From Hormiphora californensis (Eukaryota; Ctenophora; Tentaculata; Cydippida; Pleurobrachiidae): a stretch of 64,000 nucleotides of DNA. This document shows positions 1 to 11,930 of this stretch, piece by piece. The position numbers and the translations under genes were made by a program. The first letter of the stretch is position 1, and each line of letters begins with the position of its first letter. The notes below the pieces were generated by a model, which did no database searches, was not told the DNA's origin, and saw only the letters and a list, made by a program, of their open reading frames with translations. The DNA lies in assembly GCA_020137815.1 (NCBI GenBank), contig CM035357.1, positions 6,498,034 to 6,562,033 of the forward strand, in the 5' to 3' direction.

Positions 1-420
1 ACAATGGCAGGGTACTCCGTTTCAATTGTGGCTTCTGCGTGCAGAAGAAATGAGAATAGGTCAGGCCAACTGCATGAGGCTGTACGATGCAGGGGACTCA
101 GTCCCTACACCTCATCCTAAACTATTCCAAGTTCAAATTTCTTTGATTTGTGCCCAACAATGATTCCAAAACGAGGGAACTTTTCTTAACTAAAAGGATA
201 TGTCGATCAAATACAAGTTGGTGATTGAATAATGTATATTATGGAAACTGAAGGGATCAAATAGTCCCTGAGAAGCATCTCTAGCTGTCAGAGAATCGAC
301 AGCTATTAAAGTATTGATAAAAAGAAGCCGGTTGACGATTATCCCAAAGCTGTGATATTAAATTTACTGGCAATAATAGTGAAGGTGAATAATTTGTGGA
401 ATATCGGGGCTATGGTGGGT
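1..420. other. No recognisable feature
   Basis: I see no gene, repeat or RNA here. The sequence is AT-rich and unique-looking, with no long reading frame. Confidence 0.4.
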
Positions 421-439
421 CAAAGACAACACCAGGTTG

Positions 440-960
440 AACACTGGAGGAAGAAGAGAGATAGAGAGAGAGATACGAGAGAGAAGAATCAGCTCTCTCA
501 TCAAGAGATAGATGAGAGAAGCAACTAGCTTCCGCTCTCGCTCTCCTCTCTAGCAGCTCAGCTTCTCTCTCGTCTTCGCTTCTTCTCGCCTTTCCCTCTC
601 GCTCTTCGCTTCCTCTCTCGCTGTCTATCTCTCTCTCCTCTCTCTCGCTCATCGTCTCGATCTCTGGTGTCTCTCTCCTGCTCTTCGTCCGCCGAGGCTC
701 TTCTTCGTCCTCTTCTCATCCAATCGTCCGACACTCTCCCTACGGTTGATGGCGGATATCCAAATGGGGGAGTACTGACCAAAGAGGGACAGAGGGAGGG
801 CAAGGGGGTAAAGTTTGGAGAGAGGGGGAGGGGTAAGAAAGAGGAAGGGGAATGAATGTTGTAGTAATGGGAGAAGAGGGGGTGGGGGGAGGGGGGGGAA
901 TGGTGTTGAGTAGAAGGGGGAAAAAGGAGGAAGATGAAAGGAGTGGGTCTTTGTTTCGCA
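440..960. repeat. Purine-rich and pyrimidine-rich low-complexity tract
   Basis: Degenerate GA-rich sequence (about 440-520) passes into CT-rich sequence (about 530-720) and then G-rich sequence (about 780-940). Open frames on both strands encode only E/R-rich or S/L/P-rich strings, as expected from dinucleotide-like DNA, so I do not call a gene. Confidence 0.6.
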
Positions 961-2570
961 AGCCTAACATCAAGTGTTGTACTATGGTTTGGTCGGAACT
1001 CAAAGCTAGCCTGTTTACCAATCAGGAAACAAAGCAGTCGTTCAATGATCCAAATGGGACGGGTGACGAGTTAGTTTTTTTGTAGACAGGATCGAGCAGG
1101 GGTGGGAGACCATACTCGATTATTATCATTTTCAGTTTCATGTTTGAACTTGCCGCTAAATCAGCCTTGTATATCCTGGTGATAGAAGAATAATACCTCG
1201 CCGTGGGCTTTCCCTTGTTGTTCTTCCAACGGTAGCGGCCCCGCCCAATCCCACTATCTTATCTCTGATCTCGGCTGGTCATCCCCAAACAGTGCGTCTC
1301 ACCCGCATAAATAGAACTTTTAACTAATTTATGTTATGCTCTAAACTCTAACTCTCATCAGTGGAGAGAATGGTCGACAGGCAAACATTATTTCTTCTAA
1401 AACCCTAACCAACTTCGCTGGTTACTGTAGAAGAATACATCACCCTGCCACAATAAACATGTAACCAGTTTGCCCTACTAGCAATACTATAATGTGGGTG
1501 AGACTAAGGACCCTGTAATGTGGCCACCCCACCCCTTCTGTAGACTCTCCCACATTGTTGGTAGACCTTTTTTTTAGTTTGTGCTCTCCACTGCCCACTG
1601 TTTTTCTAGTAGCCATAATCGCGATCTCGATTGATCCCCATAACTCTACATAATAATCTTACCGCTTTTCTTCATTGTTCATCCTCTAGTTTAAGAAAGT
1701 AATAGATACAAACTGGGGTCTATTATGCATCCCACTACACACTATATAGGAATGGCTCTCCACTCGCGCTAGTCTCTCCACTACAAATTGCCCTATTAAT
1801 CTACCCATCATCATGTCTACTCACATTGACCCCATTTCTCCCCTATTCCTCCTCCTCCTCTCATTCATCACAAACAGTCCAGCAGCCCTGCATCCTTGGA
1901 GCTAACCGTTAAGTGTCCTTGCCTCGGCGCCCTCTTTCCTCCCTATCCTGAACTGGACTGAATGAGGAGAGTTGGTTATGTTATTTTGTAGTACTAACTA
2001 ATATGTAACACTGTCTGCCTAACGGGTCGGCCATTTATGTTCTTTCTCTTCTTTACTATTTACTCAAATAGATGGAGGAGTTGGAATCGTACTGGTAGAG
2101 ACTCGGCAGAAATACTATTGGTAGAAGAATAGGAGATATTTAGCATTGATCCCCCATTTAATACTAAATACTAACATGCTGTCGCTAGGCTATCCCCCTC
2201 CCCCTCCCTCCTTCTTCACAAACATACACAAAATGGTTAAATCCTGGATCATCTGGTACTTTTACTTGTCATACATGTTTACGAACCCAGTTAAATGAGA
2301 TAATGTTAAACAGGCGGCACCCAAATTTGTCGGATGTGCTCGTGGGAAGGGTTTTGGCGTTGCCCCGTAAAATCGAGGTGTCCCGTAATTCCAAGCACGC
2401 AGTCCGACGTAACTTCCTACTACTTACCTTTCTTACTAGCTGGTGATTTCTCCAAATGCCAAGGTCATTTTTCTCGTGGCTTTCTCCTCAAACTGTCATT
2501 GTCCTTGCCCTCTGTCCGTCCTCCCAGTCAACTGCCCTCCTGCAATTATAACCATGTTATACTGGAATAT
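960..2570. other. Intergenic stretch, nothing recognised
   Basis: Stop-rich, AT-biased DNA with no conserved protein segment that I can read on either strand. A short CT-rich tract continues at about 2575-2800, where a 155-residue frame is a low-complexity artefact. Confidence 0.4.
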
Positions 2571-3059
2571 GTGAAGAGGTTTCCTCTCTTTTCTTTCCTT
2601 CTCCTTTCTTCTCTCTCCTCTCTTCCCTTCCCTCTCTTTTTCCCTCTCTTTCTTCCTCTCTTTTTCTCCTTCTTGTCTGCTCTGCTCTCTTATATCACCT
2701 TTCCTTCCCCATCTAGTCTCTCTGCTCTTGTTCTCTCTCTCCTCTCTCCTCTCTCTATAATCTCTCTCTCTCTCTTCTTCTCTCTCATTTCTTCTTCATA
2801 ATTTTAGTTTATATAGATTCGTTTATTCACCTTGATCCATTGTGTTTTTCCCACCAACTGTTGGTGGTGTCCACTGTCTCAGGCCTGTCCCCCCTGATCA
2901 GCCCCTCCTCTTCACTACCCTGGGGAAGAGGGGGCGGTCAGCCGAGTGGGGTGGGGGGAGGTGGTCCAGGCTTGTTATGTTTCTAAATCGGGGGCGAGGT
3001 GAGAGATGGGAATGTCGTTGTGCGTGTTTTAAGCAGGGGTGTCAGTGAATAATTATGCG

Positions 3060-6000
3060 AGAATTGATACGGGTGTCAAAGTGGGAATGTTTCTTTTAGA
3101 TAGGGAGGGTCAAATTGGGGAAGTTTCTTAGAGATAAGGAGGGTCCAAGTGGGATAGTTTTCCTTAGAGATTATGGAGGGTCAAAAGTGGAAAGTTTCTT
3201 AGAGATTAGGAGGGTCAACGGTGGAAAGTTTCTTAGAGATAAGAGGTCAAAGTGGGATAGTTTCATAGAGATAAGGAGGGTCAAAGTGGAAAAGTTTCTT
3301 AGAGATAAGGAGGGCTAAAGTGGGATAGTTTCTTAGAGATAAGGAGGGTCAAAGTGGAATAGTTTCATAGAGATTGAGGGTCAACGTGAAAGTTTTCTTA
3401 GAAATAAGGGGGTCAAAGTAGGAAATTTTCTTAGGATAAGGAGGTTCAAAGTGGGAAAGTTTTTAGAGATAAGAAGGTCAAAGTTGGAAAGTTTCTTAAA
3501 GATAAGAGGTTTCAAAGTGAAAAGTTTCTTAGAGATAAGGAGGTCAAAATTGGGGAGAGTTTTTTCTTAGGGATAAGGAGGGTTCAAAATGTGGAGTTTT
3601 CTTAGAATTAGAGGTCAACTGGGAAAGTTTCTTAGAGATAGTAGGGTCAAAGTGGGAAAGTTTCTTAGAGATAAGGAGGTTCAAAGTGGGAAAGTTTTCT
3701 TAGAGAAGGATGGTCAAACTGTGAAAGTTTTCTTAGAGGATAGAGTTTCAAGTGGAAAGTTTCTTAGAGATAAGGAGGTTCAAAGTGGGAATTTCTTAGA
3801 GATAAGGAGGTTCAAAGTGGAAAAGTTGTCTTAGAGATAGGAGGTTCAAAGTGGAAAGTTTCTAAGAGATAAGGAGGGTCAAAGTGGAAAGTTTCTTAGA
3901 GATAAGGAGGGTCCAAAGTGGGAAAGTTTCTTAGAGATAAGGGAGGGTCAACTGGGAAAGTTTCTTAGAGAGATAAGGAAGGGAAGTTTCTTAGAGATAA
4001 GGAGGTTTCAAGGGTGCTTAGAGATAAGGAGGTTCAAAGTGGGAAAGTTTCTTAGATAAGGAGAGAAGTGAGTCAAGATGTGGGCAAAGTGGGAAAGTTT
4101 CTTAAGATAAGGAGGGTCAAACTGTGAAGTTTCTTTAGAGATAAGGAGGTTCAAAGTGGGAAGTTTCTTAGAGATAAGGAGGGTCAAAGTGGGAAAGTTT
4201 CTTAAATAAGAGGGTAAAAGTGGGAAAGTTTCTTATAGATAAGGAGGGTAAAAGTGGAAAGTTCTTAGAGATAAAGGAGGGTCAAAGTGGGAAAGTCTCT
4301 TAAGAAAGGAGGTCAAACTGTGAAGTTTCTTAGAGATAAGGAGGTTTCAAAGTGGAAAAGTTTCTTAGAGATAAGAGGTTCAAGTGGGAAAAGTTTCTTA
4401 GAGATAAGAGGGTCAAAGTGGGATATTTTCTTAAATTAGGAGTCCAAGTGAGAAGTTTCTTAGGATAAGGGGTCAAAGTGGGAAGTTTCTTAGATAAGGA
4501 GGTCAAAGTGGGAATTTTAGAGTAAGAGGTCAATTGAGAGAGTAAGGAGTCAAATGAAGTTCAAATAAGGTCAAGTGGAAAGTTTCTTAGAGATAAGGAG
4601 GTTCAAGTGGAAAAGTTTCTTAGAGATAAGGAGGTCAAAGTGGGAAAGTTTTCTAAGAGATAAAGGAGGGTCAAAGTGGGAAAGTTTCTTAGAGATAAGG
4701 AGTTCCAAGTGTGGAAAGTTTCTTAGAATAAGGAGGGTCAAAGTGGGAAAGTTTCTTAGAGATAAGGAGGGTCAAAGTGGAAAAGTTTCTTAGAGATAAG
4801 GAGGTTTTCTTAAGATAAGGAGGTTCAAAGGTGGGAAAGTTTCTTAAGATAAGGAGGTTCCAAGTGGGAAAGTCTTTAGAGATAAGGAGTTTCAAAGTGG
4901 GAAAGTTTCTTAGAGATAAGGAGGTTCAAACTGTGGAAAAGTTTTCTTAGAGATAAGGAGTTTCATCAAAGTGGAAAAGTTTCTTAGAGATAGGAGGTCA
5001 AAGTGTGTAAAGTTTCTTATGAGAGAAGGATGTTCAAAGTAGAAAGTTTCTTAGAGATAAGGAGGTCAAAAGGGGAAAGTTTCGTAAGAATAAGGAAGGT
5101 CAAAGTGGAAAGCTTGTGTAGAGATAGAGAGGGTCAAAGTTGGAAATGTTCATAGAAATAAGAGGAGAAAGTAGGAGACAGTATCCTTAGAATTAATCGC
5201 TCCGAAGCGGTCCATGTTCCGCCTGCCTCGCTCTTTTCTCCCCCTCTTCCCAGTTCTCAAGGAGCTCAAACCCTCACTAATGTCCTTGCCCTTGCTGGGC
5301 TTCAAACCCTAACCTTTTCCGTTCTCGATCATAGTTTAGCTCGGACTCTTGCTTAGGTAGACCCCGTCGTTCACCCCGTCCTAGTCTCTCTCTTCTAGAT
5401 CGAAGCCTGTCAAACTGTGGACGTTCTCCTTACTCTAGACTTATCCTCCCCAAAGTGACAGTCTCCTCTAGATCCCCAGGACCGGCTCTAGTCGGAGGTT
5501 CCTACCGAGATAGGTCTTGCAGTGGACGTTTCTTCGGATCGGACGTCCTGGGCCCTTCATTCGCTCGGGAAGTCCCCCTTGAGATATTGTGAGGGTTCAC
5601 GTGGACCCCGTTTTCTACGCGACTCGTGGTCCCAGTGGGACGTTTTAGAACTGGACCGCGGGTCACCTGGGAGTTTCTTGAACTACGGTCCGGTCATGGA
5701 GTTCCCCTGTAGCCGTAGTAGGTCTTCTTAGAGATAGGAGGAGTTTCAAAAGGTGGAAAGTTCTTAGAGATAAGAGGTTCAAGTGGGAAAGTTTCTTTAG
5801 AATGGAGGTTCAAAGTTGGGAAAGTTTCTTAGAGTATAAGGAGGGTCACTGGGAAAGTTTTCTAGAGATAAGTAGTGTCAAAGTGGGAAAGTTTCTATAG
5901 AAGATAGTTAACAAGGGAAGTAGAGAGGAGGTCAAAGTGAAAAGTTTCTTCTAGAGATAAGGAGGTCAAAGTGGGGAAAGTTTTCTTCTAGAGATAAGGA

Positions 6001-7410
6001 GGGTCAAAGTGGGAAGTTTTTGTTTTTAGAGGATAAGGAGGGTCGTGTATTGTCATAAATGGAGGGTCGAAAGTGGTAAAGTTTTCTTAGAGATAAGGAA
6101 GGTCAAAGTGGGAAAGTTTTCTTAGAGATAAGGAGGGTTCAAAACGTGGAAAGTTCTGAGATAAGGGGTTCAACTGTGAACGTTTTGCTTTAGAGATAGT
6201 GAGTTTAAGTGGAAATATTCTTAGGATAAGAGGGATCAAAGTGGGAAAGTTTTCCTTAGAAGATAAGAGGTATCAAGTTTGAAAGTTTCTTAGAGAAAGG
6301 AGGGTCCAAAGTGGAAATGTTTTTTTTTTTAGGATTTGAGTCAAGTGAAGCTTGTAGATTAAGGGAGGTCAAAGTGGGAAAGTTTCAGAGATAAGGAGGT
6401 CAAAGTGGGAAAGTTTTCTTAGATATGAGGACTGGTCAAAGTGTGGAAGTTTCTTAGAGAAGGTAAGGGAAAGGGGTGGTAAAGTGGATGAAAGTTTCTT
6501 AAGAAGGAATTTTAGAGATACGGGTCAAAGTGGGAAAGTTTTCTTAGAGATAAGGAGGTCAGAACTGATGAAAGTTTCTTAGAGATAAGTGAGGTTCAAA
6601 AGTGGGAAAGGTTCTTAGAGATAAGGAGGTCAAAGTGGAAAGTTTCTTAGAGATAAGAGGTTCAAAGTGGGAAAGTTTTATATAGATAAGGAGGGTAAAG
6701 TGGGAAAGTTTCTTAGAGATAAGGAGGGTCAAAGTGGGAAATTTCTTAGAGTATAAGGAGGGTACAAACTGGTGAAGTTTCTTAGAGATAAGGAGGTTTC
6801 AAAGTGGAAAAGTTTCTTAGAGATAAGGAGGTTCAAGTGGGAAGTTTCTTAGAGATAAGGAGGGTCAAGTGGATAGTTTCTTAGAGATTAGGAGGGCCAA
6901 AGTGAAAAGTTTCTTAGAAATAAGGAGGGTTAAAGTGGGAAATTTTCTTAGAGATAAGGAGGTAAGTGGAAAGTTTCTTAAGATAAGGAGGGTCAAAGTG
7001 GGAAAGCTTTCTAGAGATAAGGAGGTGAAAGTGGGAAAGTTTCTTAGAGATAAGGAGGGTCAAAGTGGGAATGTTTCTTAGAGATAAGGAGGGTCAAAGT
7101 GGGAAAGTTCTTAGAGATAAGGAGGTCAAAGTGGGAAAGTTTTCCAGAGATAAGGGGTCAAAGTGGGAAGTTTCTAGAGATAAGGAGGTCAAGTGGAAAA
7201 GTTTCTTAGAGATAAGAGGGTCAAAGTGGAAGTTTTCTTAGAGATAAGGAGGGTCAAAGTGGGAAAGTTTCTAGAGATAAGGAGGGTGACAGTGGAAAGT
7301 TTCTTAGAGATAAGGAGGTGAAAGTGGGAAAGTTTCTTTAGAGATAAGGGTGAAGGGAGTTTCTTAGAGATAAGAGTTCAAACAAAGTGGAAAGTTTCTT
7401 ATAGATAACT
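3060..7410. repeat. 34-bp minisatellite array
   Basis: A head-to-tail array of a unit of about 34 bp, with core GGTCAAAGTGGGAAAG followed by TTTCTTAGAGATAAGGAG. About 4.35 kb allows roughly 120-130 copies. Copies differ mostly by one-base gains or losses in the A, G and T runs, and by units of 30-36 bp. Because 34 is not a multiple of three, the array cannot encode a continuous repeat protein, and the short frames inside it are artefacts. The block at about 5170-5730 is much more diverged and GC-rich but keeps the period. Confidence 0.95.
5170..5730. repeat. Scrambled, GC-shifted block inside the minisatellite
   Basis: The repeat phase can still be followed here: segments starting GGTCCCAGTGGGACG or GTCAAACTGTGGACG recur at about 34-bp spacing. 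Many A and T positions are changed to C or G. The flanking units on both sides are nearly canonical. Either an old diverged island or a poorly resolved consensus segment of the assembly would look like this. Confidence 0.6.
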
Positions 7411-8887
7411 GAGAAAGAAAATAAACACAATATTTATATGATGTGTGTAAATGCAGGAGTCGCCTAACTTATCTTTAAATCTGTTTACTGAAAGGGGATC
7501 CGGTTATAGGTTGCTACCCCCCCCCCCCCCCCGTGTATTTGTTTGTTTGTGTGTTTATTAAAGACGTCTTTAGGAACCTGGGATACCCTACCCCGTGTAT
7601 TTACAGAGAACAATGATCTCAGATCATTGTCTTCTAATTTTTGTCCTTATAGTATTGTGTCCTAGAATTGTGTCCTTTCTGGCTTTCATCTCGGATATAT
7701 GTCACAATGTTCCTCAAATATAATATCCATCATTGCACCAGTTTTTTGACCTATGATTCCATAAGTCCATAAGACACCAACAAATAGTATAGAGTGGTAT
7801 GGAATGGGGAAGAAAAAGTGAGTTTTTCTCGCTCTCTCTCTCTCTCTCTACTCTCTCTCCTCTCTCTTCTGCTATCGCTCTCTCTCTCCTCTCTCTCTCT
7901 CTCTCCTCTCGCTCTCTCGCTCTTTCTCTCCTCTCTTTACTCCCTCGCTCTCTCTCCCCGTTTCCCCTTTCTTCTTCTCTCTCCCTGAGAACATGTTACG
8001 TGCGGGTTGTAGCCACTAATATTTCTATACAGAGAGGGAAGGAGAGAGCAGTTGTTAGGCCGTAGCGGTTTGTATACAGTACATGTACGTCTACCTATAG
8101 CTACTAGCCAGTGCCGTGTAATGTACGGATAATAGTTTGCCATGCTGTCTATCCCTTGTCTATTTAACAGAATAATTACATAATGTGAACGTCCTTTTCT
8201 TCTGCTCAAAACATGTTCTCTAGGGAGCGTAGAACGTTTCTTTCCCCTAAATGTATGCATATGCTCTTATGAGTTTTCTGTTTTAACTTCTTACACACTA
8301 GCATATCGAAAATGCTCACTTTTGCATATTATTTTTTGAAGGTTGTTGAGATTACTCAAACTTTGCTAGCCAAATTGAATTGCGGAGCACGGTCACAATG
8401 TCACGTCAGGCGACTCAAAGGCCAAGTGTTGCTAAATCCAATTTCAAACAGCGAGAATATCACTATGATAATGAGAAAGTGCTTGCCCTACAGATATATT
8501 TACAGGGGATTATCATTCATGAATAACTATTTCTCGATTCATTAATTTCCTGGGTTGGCCGAAGGTAGTCCACTATAAATAGTAATCATGATTATGCAAA
8601 CTTCTCACTGCACCAATATATATTATTCGATCCATGTCTCTCTCTCTCATTCCCCCTCCTATTGTCTCATGTCAACTAGAAGATCAGGTTTCCATTGTCT
8701 CCACTCTCCAGTGTGCTTGTTATGCGTGACTAGCCTAGTAGACCTATTTCACGTGTTGTGTTTTAATGGCAGGTTGAGTAAATGAGGATAGTCTCCGTTA
8801 TCCGTTAATCACTTCCATTAGTCTAATTCTATACAGTTATCGTTCTGTTTGACTTCGGTCTCCGGTCTAATCGGTTTTATTTGGCTG
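7411..8887. other. Intergenic, poly-C run and CT-rich tract
   Basis: A run of about 16 C sits near 7518-7533 and an imperfect CT tract at about 7828-7982. No gene is recognised on either strand. Confidence 0.5.
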
Positions 8888-9046
8888 CACTTCACTGCCT
8901 TCCATCGGTATACATCATGAAAGAGAAGTGTGTGCCTTCCTTTGAGCTAATATTGCTTGAAATTGCGCTAACAGGAAGCCAGAAGGGATGTTAATTTCTC
9001 CCCTCTCATCTCACTCTCTCACTCTCCCTTTTTTCTCTCTCCCTCT

Positions 9047-9050
<4 letters not shown>

Positions 9051-9116
<66 letters not shown>
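9051..9116. repeat. (CT)n microsatellite
   Basis: An uninterrupted CT dinucleotide array in duplication copy A. It corresponds to the array at 11450-11519 in copy B. Confidence 0.95.
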
Positions 9117-9119
<3 letters not shown>

Positions 9120-9345
9120 AGCCACTTTTGTGACCCTTGTTTTTGCTGTTTATTGCAGTGCGCATGGGTTGTATTCGTGCACATACGGTTGTATAGTATA
9201 AAATTGGGTCTTTATAGTCAAATATCGCTATGAATCATATTTCCTGTTATTTATTGGGTAATTATCTACAGATATCCAGAGTTTCAGCCCAAACGGTTGA
9301 GCCACTAAGGATCGCAAGCCACTTTTGTGACCCTTGTTTTTGGTG
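9117..9345. repeat. Short direct repeat flanking a 0.17-kb insert
   Basis: A segment of about 30 bp containing GCAAGCCACTTTTGTGACCC occurs at about 9117-9148 and again at about 9314-9343, bracketing roughly 165 bp. Copy B of the larger duplication lacks it, so this is material acquired in copy A. Confidence 0.6.
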
Positions 9346-9475
9346 AAAAATCGGGGGAAAATCGAAAAAAAAATTTAAAATTTTAAAATTTCAAAACACG
9401 GAAATTAGTTCATAGAACATCCCAATACATGTGCAAGACTTTAAAATTGAGTATTCAAAAATTTCGACTTAGCAA

Positions 9476-9592
9476 GAAGAAGTAACTCAAGATAAACGAT
9501 TTTACATTTTAGTTATGCTAGGAGAGTGAATAATATTCACTCTCCTAGCATAAATAAAAAGTAAAATCGTTTATCTTGAGTTATTTCTTCTT
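9476..9592. repeat. Inverted repeat with arms of about 55 bp
   Basis: A near-perfect palindrome centred at about 9533, reading GCTAGGAGAGTGAATA towards TATTCACTCTCCTAGC and extending outward through AAACGATTTTAC-type sequence. Only the right arm exists in copy B (about 11625-11680), so the left arm is an inverted duplication specific to copy A. Confidence 0.85.
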
Positions 9593-9803
9593 CTCTCTAC
9601 TTTTATTTAGCATATAATTACTAAAATGCGTTGTATTTCCTCTGCTTTTTACTAAAAAGAATTGTAGACCTCAAATCTACCAGAAATAGCTCGGTTGTCT
9701 GCCACTTTTTAGTACAACGATACCACTTTGTTATGCTCTAACCCTACCACTATAACTGTTATCTAGCCACACATCTTTTTAGCCAGAGAAGTTGAAGAAA
9801 CTA

Positions 9804-10707
9804 CAGTCGGACCCCGATTTAGTGGCACCCCGATTTAGGGACAGGATTTTTTTCCCCCAAAAATTTTTTGAATTTTTTTTGTGAAATTTTTTTGTGAAAT
9901 TTTTTTGTGAAATTTTTTTGTGAAATTTTTTTGTGAAATTTTTTTGAAAGTTTTTCAAAAAGATACCAGCCACATCCGAATCGTGTTTCGAATCAGTGAA
10001 TCTTATCGCATGTCCTGCTGCTAATTAGACGGTTCGGAACGAACCGATACGTGATCCCCATGGGGCCATTGAATCACAAGTTCACCGAGCGTCAAAATTT
10101 CGATTCGATGGGGATCACGTTTCGATTCGTTCCGAACCGTCTAATTAGCAGCAGGACATGCGATAAGATGCACCGATTCGAAACACGATTCGGACGTGGC
10201 TGGTATATATACCTTTAAAAAATTTTAAAACTTTTTGCAAAATTTTACAGTACGATTGTCAATGCTTTGATCGGTGCTCCCCATAAATTTTGAGAGAAAA
10301 AGTTATTTTGAAATTTTGATACTTCCTCACCCGCTTAGGGTGCCCTGATTCGGCATGGTATCACGTATCGGTTCGTTTCGAATCCGCTAATTAGACAGGA
10401 CATCCAGTAAGCTGCACCGATTCGAAACACAAATCGGACGGGCTGGTATAACTTAGAAAATTTTTCACATTTTTTTGAAAAAAAAACTATTTTATATTTT
10501 TCTATTTCTAATCAGAAATGATGATGTCATCAATACATGAATATTGCATATAACAGTTAGAGGTGTCTTTAGTCTTAATAATATAGCATTTTGGGCATAA
10601 AATAGGTTTTTATGGGCCAAATATGGCTCACCCCGATTTAGTGGACACCCCGATTTAGTGGGCAAGACCCTTTCCCCCGAGGGTGTCCCTAAATCGGGGT
10701 TCGACTG
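9804..10707. mobile_element. pogo/Tigger-like non-autonomous DNA transposon (MITE)
   Basis: The termini are inverted repeats starting CAGTCGGACCCCGATTTAG (left) and, read from the right end, CAGTCGAACCCCGATTTAG. Both sides are flanked by TA (9802-9803 and 10708-10709). The CAGTCG start and TA target site are typical of pogo/Tigger members of the Tc1/mariner superfamily. No transposase frame is visible in the 904 bp. Inside is a second palindrome (about 9964-10205, arms containing AACGGTTCGGAAC-type sequence). The element sits between the CT-side sequence and the ATG of the 98-residue gene copy A. Copy B gives the empty site. Confidence 0.85.
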
Positions 10708-10729
10708 TACCTAACAGCAGAAATGTGAG

Positions 10730-11026
10730 ATGGTAGCTCATTTTGCAGTTAACGCTAGCCGGTCGACCTATAACACCCGGACCAAATCATCTGGAGAAAG
10801 TACCACCCTCTTCCTAGTGGTCCTCATATCCCTCTGTACCATCCTTATCATCCTAACCCTGTGGCTACTGACTCGGCTTGTGAGAGAGAAGATAAAACAC
10901 GGAGAGTTGAAGGGAACTCTATGGTGGGTGAAGATTGTATATTTCGGGAAGGTGCCTACTGGACCAAGAAATGATATGACACTGATAGCACCACCCGACC
11001 CTTATGAGTCAGATCATAGTGTGTAA
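10730..11026 (+). CDS. 98-residue single-pass membrane protein, copy A
   Basis: I do not recognise the family. The protein has a short polar N-terminus with a sequon (NAS, residues 8-10), one hydrophobic helix (about residues 26-48, LFLVVLISLCTILIILTLWL), then a basic stretch (RLVREKIKHGELK) and a tail rich in P, D and Y (PPDPYESDH). This fits a type I or tail-proximal single-pass topology without a clear cleavable signal. A polyadenylation signal AATAAA lies at 11098-11103. Copy B (11931-12227) differs at about a dozen synonymous sites but only two conservative residues (I/V and T/S), the mark of purifying selection on a real protein. The start chosen is the first ATG, conserved in both copies. 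The gene lies antisense within the PPP1R2 locus. Confidence 0.75.
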   Translation: MVAHFAVNASRSTYNTRTKSSGESTTLFLVVLISLCTILIILTLWLLTRLVREKIKHGELKGTLWWVKIVYFGKVPTGPRNDMTLIAPPDPYESDHSV

Positions 11027-11097
11027 ATATGTGTGTGTTGATTTGTCCCCCTCCGTGTGAGTGTCACATTGTGACTCACAGAGAGGGACTGAGAGAG

Positions 11098-11103
11098 AAT
11101 AAA
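11098..11103 (+). promoter_or_regulatory. Polyadenylation signal AATAAA
   Basis: A canonical hexamer 72 nt after the stop of the 98-residue gene copy A. It is conserved at the same distance in copy B (12299-12304). Confidence 0.6.
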
Positions 11104-11161
11104 TTATTCAAGTTGTCATGTGTTTGTTTTAATTTTGAACTGAAATCAAATGTGTTTTTAC

Positions 11162-11274
11162 CTGACCAGTACTCGTAAGGGGTTTTAGGTTCATCAATCT
11201 TCATATGCCCGTAATCCTTGTCAGCCGGGTGTAACGTTAACTTTATATTGTCTTCATCCCATTTTATTGGAGTT
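11162..11274 (-). pseudogene. PPP1R2: Duplicated, 5'-truncated PPP1R2 exon 2
   Basis: On the - strand this encodes [19 protein letters not shown] and [10 protein letters not shown], the inhibitor-2 core, identical to the copy at 12363-12481. The donor GTAAAA is retained. The 5' part of the exon and its CAG acceptor are missing because the duplication breakpoint falls at about 11275, so this copy could not be spliced in from the 5' side as it stands. Confidence 0.8.
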
Positions 11275-11446
11275 TTTATTGGCAGGTTCAGTATGATAGT
11301 CACTTCACTGCCTTTTATCGGTATATATCATGAAAGAGAAGTGTGTGCCTTCCTTTGAGCTAATATTGCTTGAAATTGCGCTAACAGGAAGCCAGAAGGG
11401 ATGTTAATTTCTCCCCTCTCCCTTCTCTCTCACTCTCTTTTCTCTC

Positions 11447-11449
<3 letters not shown>

Positions 11450-11519
<70 letters not shown>
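11450..11519. repeat. (CT)n microsatellite
   Basis: A pure CT array in duplication copy B. Confidence 0.95.
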
Positions 11520-11527
<8 letters not shown>

Positions 11528-11930
11528 ACCTCTCTCTACCTGTCTCAGGTACGAGTGACAGTAATGGATGACAAATGTAATAGATTCCTGTCTCTCTCAC
11601 ATTTCCTTTTCTCTTCTTTATTCACTCTCCTAGCATAACTAAAATGTAAAATCGTTTATCTTGAGTTACTTCTTCTTCTTCTCTCTACTTTTATTTAGCA
11701 TATAATTACTAAAATGCGTTGTATTTCCTCTGCTTTTTACTAAAAAGAATTGAGGTCTTAAAATTTTAGACCTCAATTCTACCAGAAATAGCTCGGTTGT
11801 CTGCCACTTTTTAGTACAACGATACCACTTTGTTATGTTCTAACCCTACCACTATATATAACTGTTATCTAGCCACACATCTTTTGTAGCCAGAAAAGTT
11901 GAAGAATCTACCCAACAGCAGAAATGTGAG

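Larger units (their letters stand above)
8888..11307. repeat. Tandem duplication, copy A
   Basis: The block starting CACTTCACTGCCTT at 8888 recurs from 11308, and the two copies then share, in order, a CT array, a CACTCTCCTAGCATAA segment, a 98-residue reading frame and a PPP1R2 exon 2 copy. Copy A is longer because it has gained extra material: a diverged A/T-rich insert and an inverted piece between 9117 and 9500, and a 904-bp transposon at 9804-10707. Homology at the far end stops at about 11274, just inside the PPP1R2 exon. Confidence 0.9.

Noticed and set aside
3115-4895. Several K/R-rich frames such as KFLRDKEG repeats
   Set aside because: Minisatellite translation. The 34-bp unit shifts frame every copy and frequent indels break every frame.
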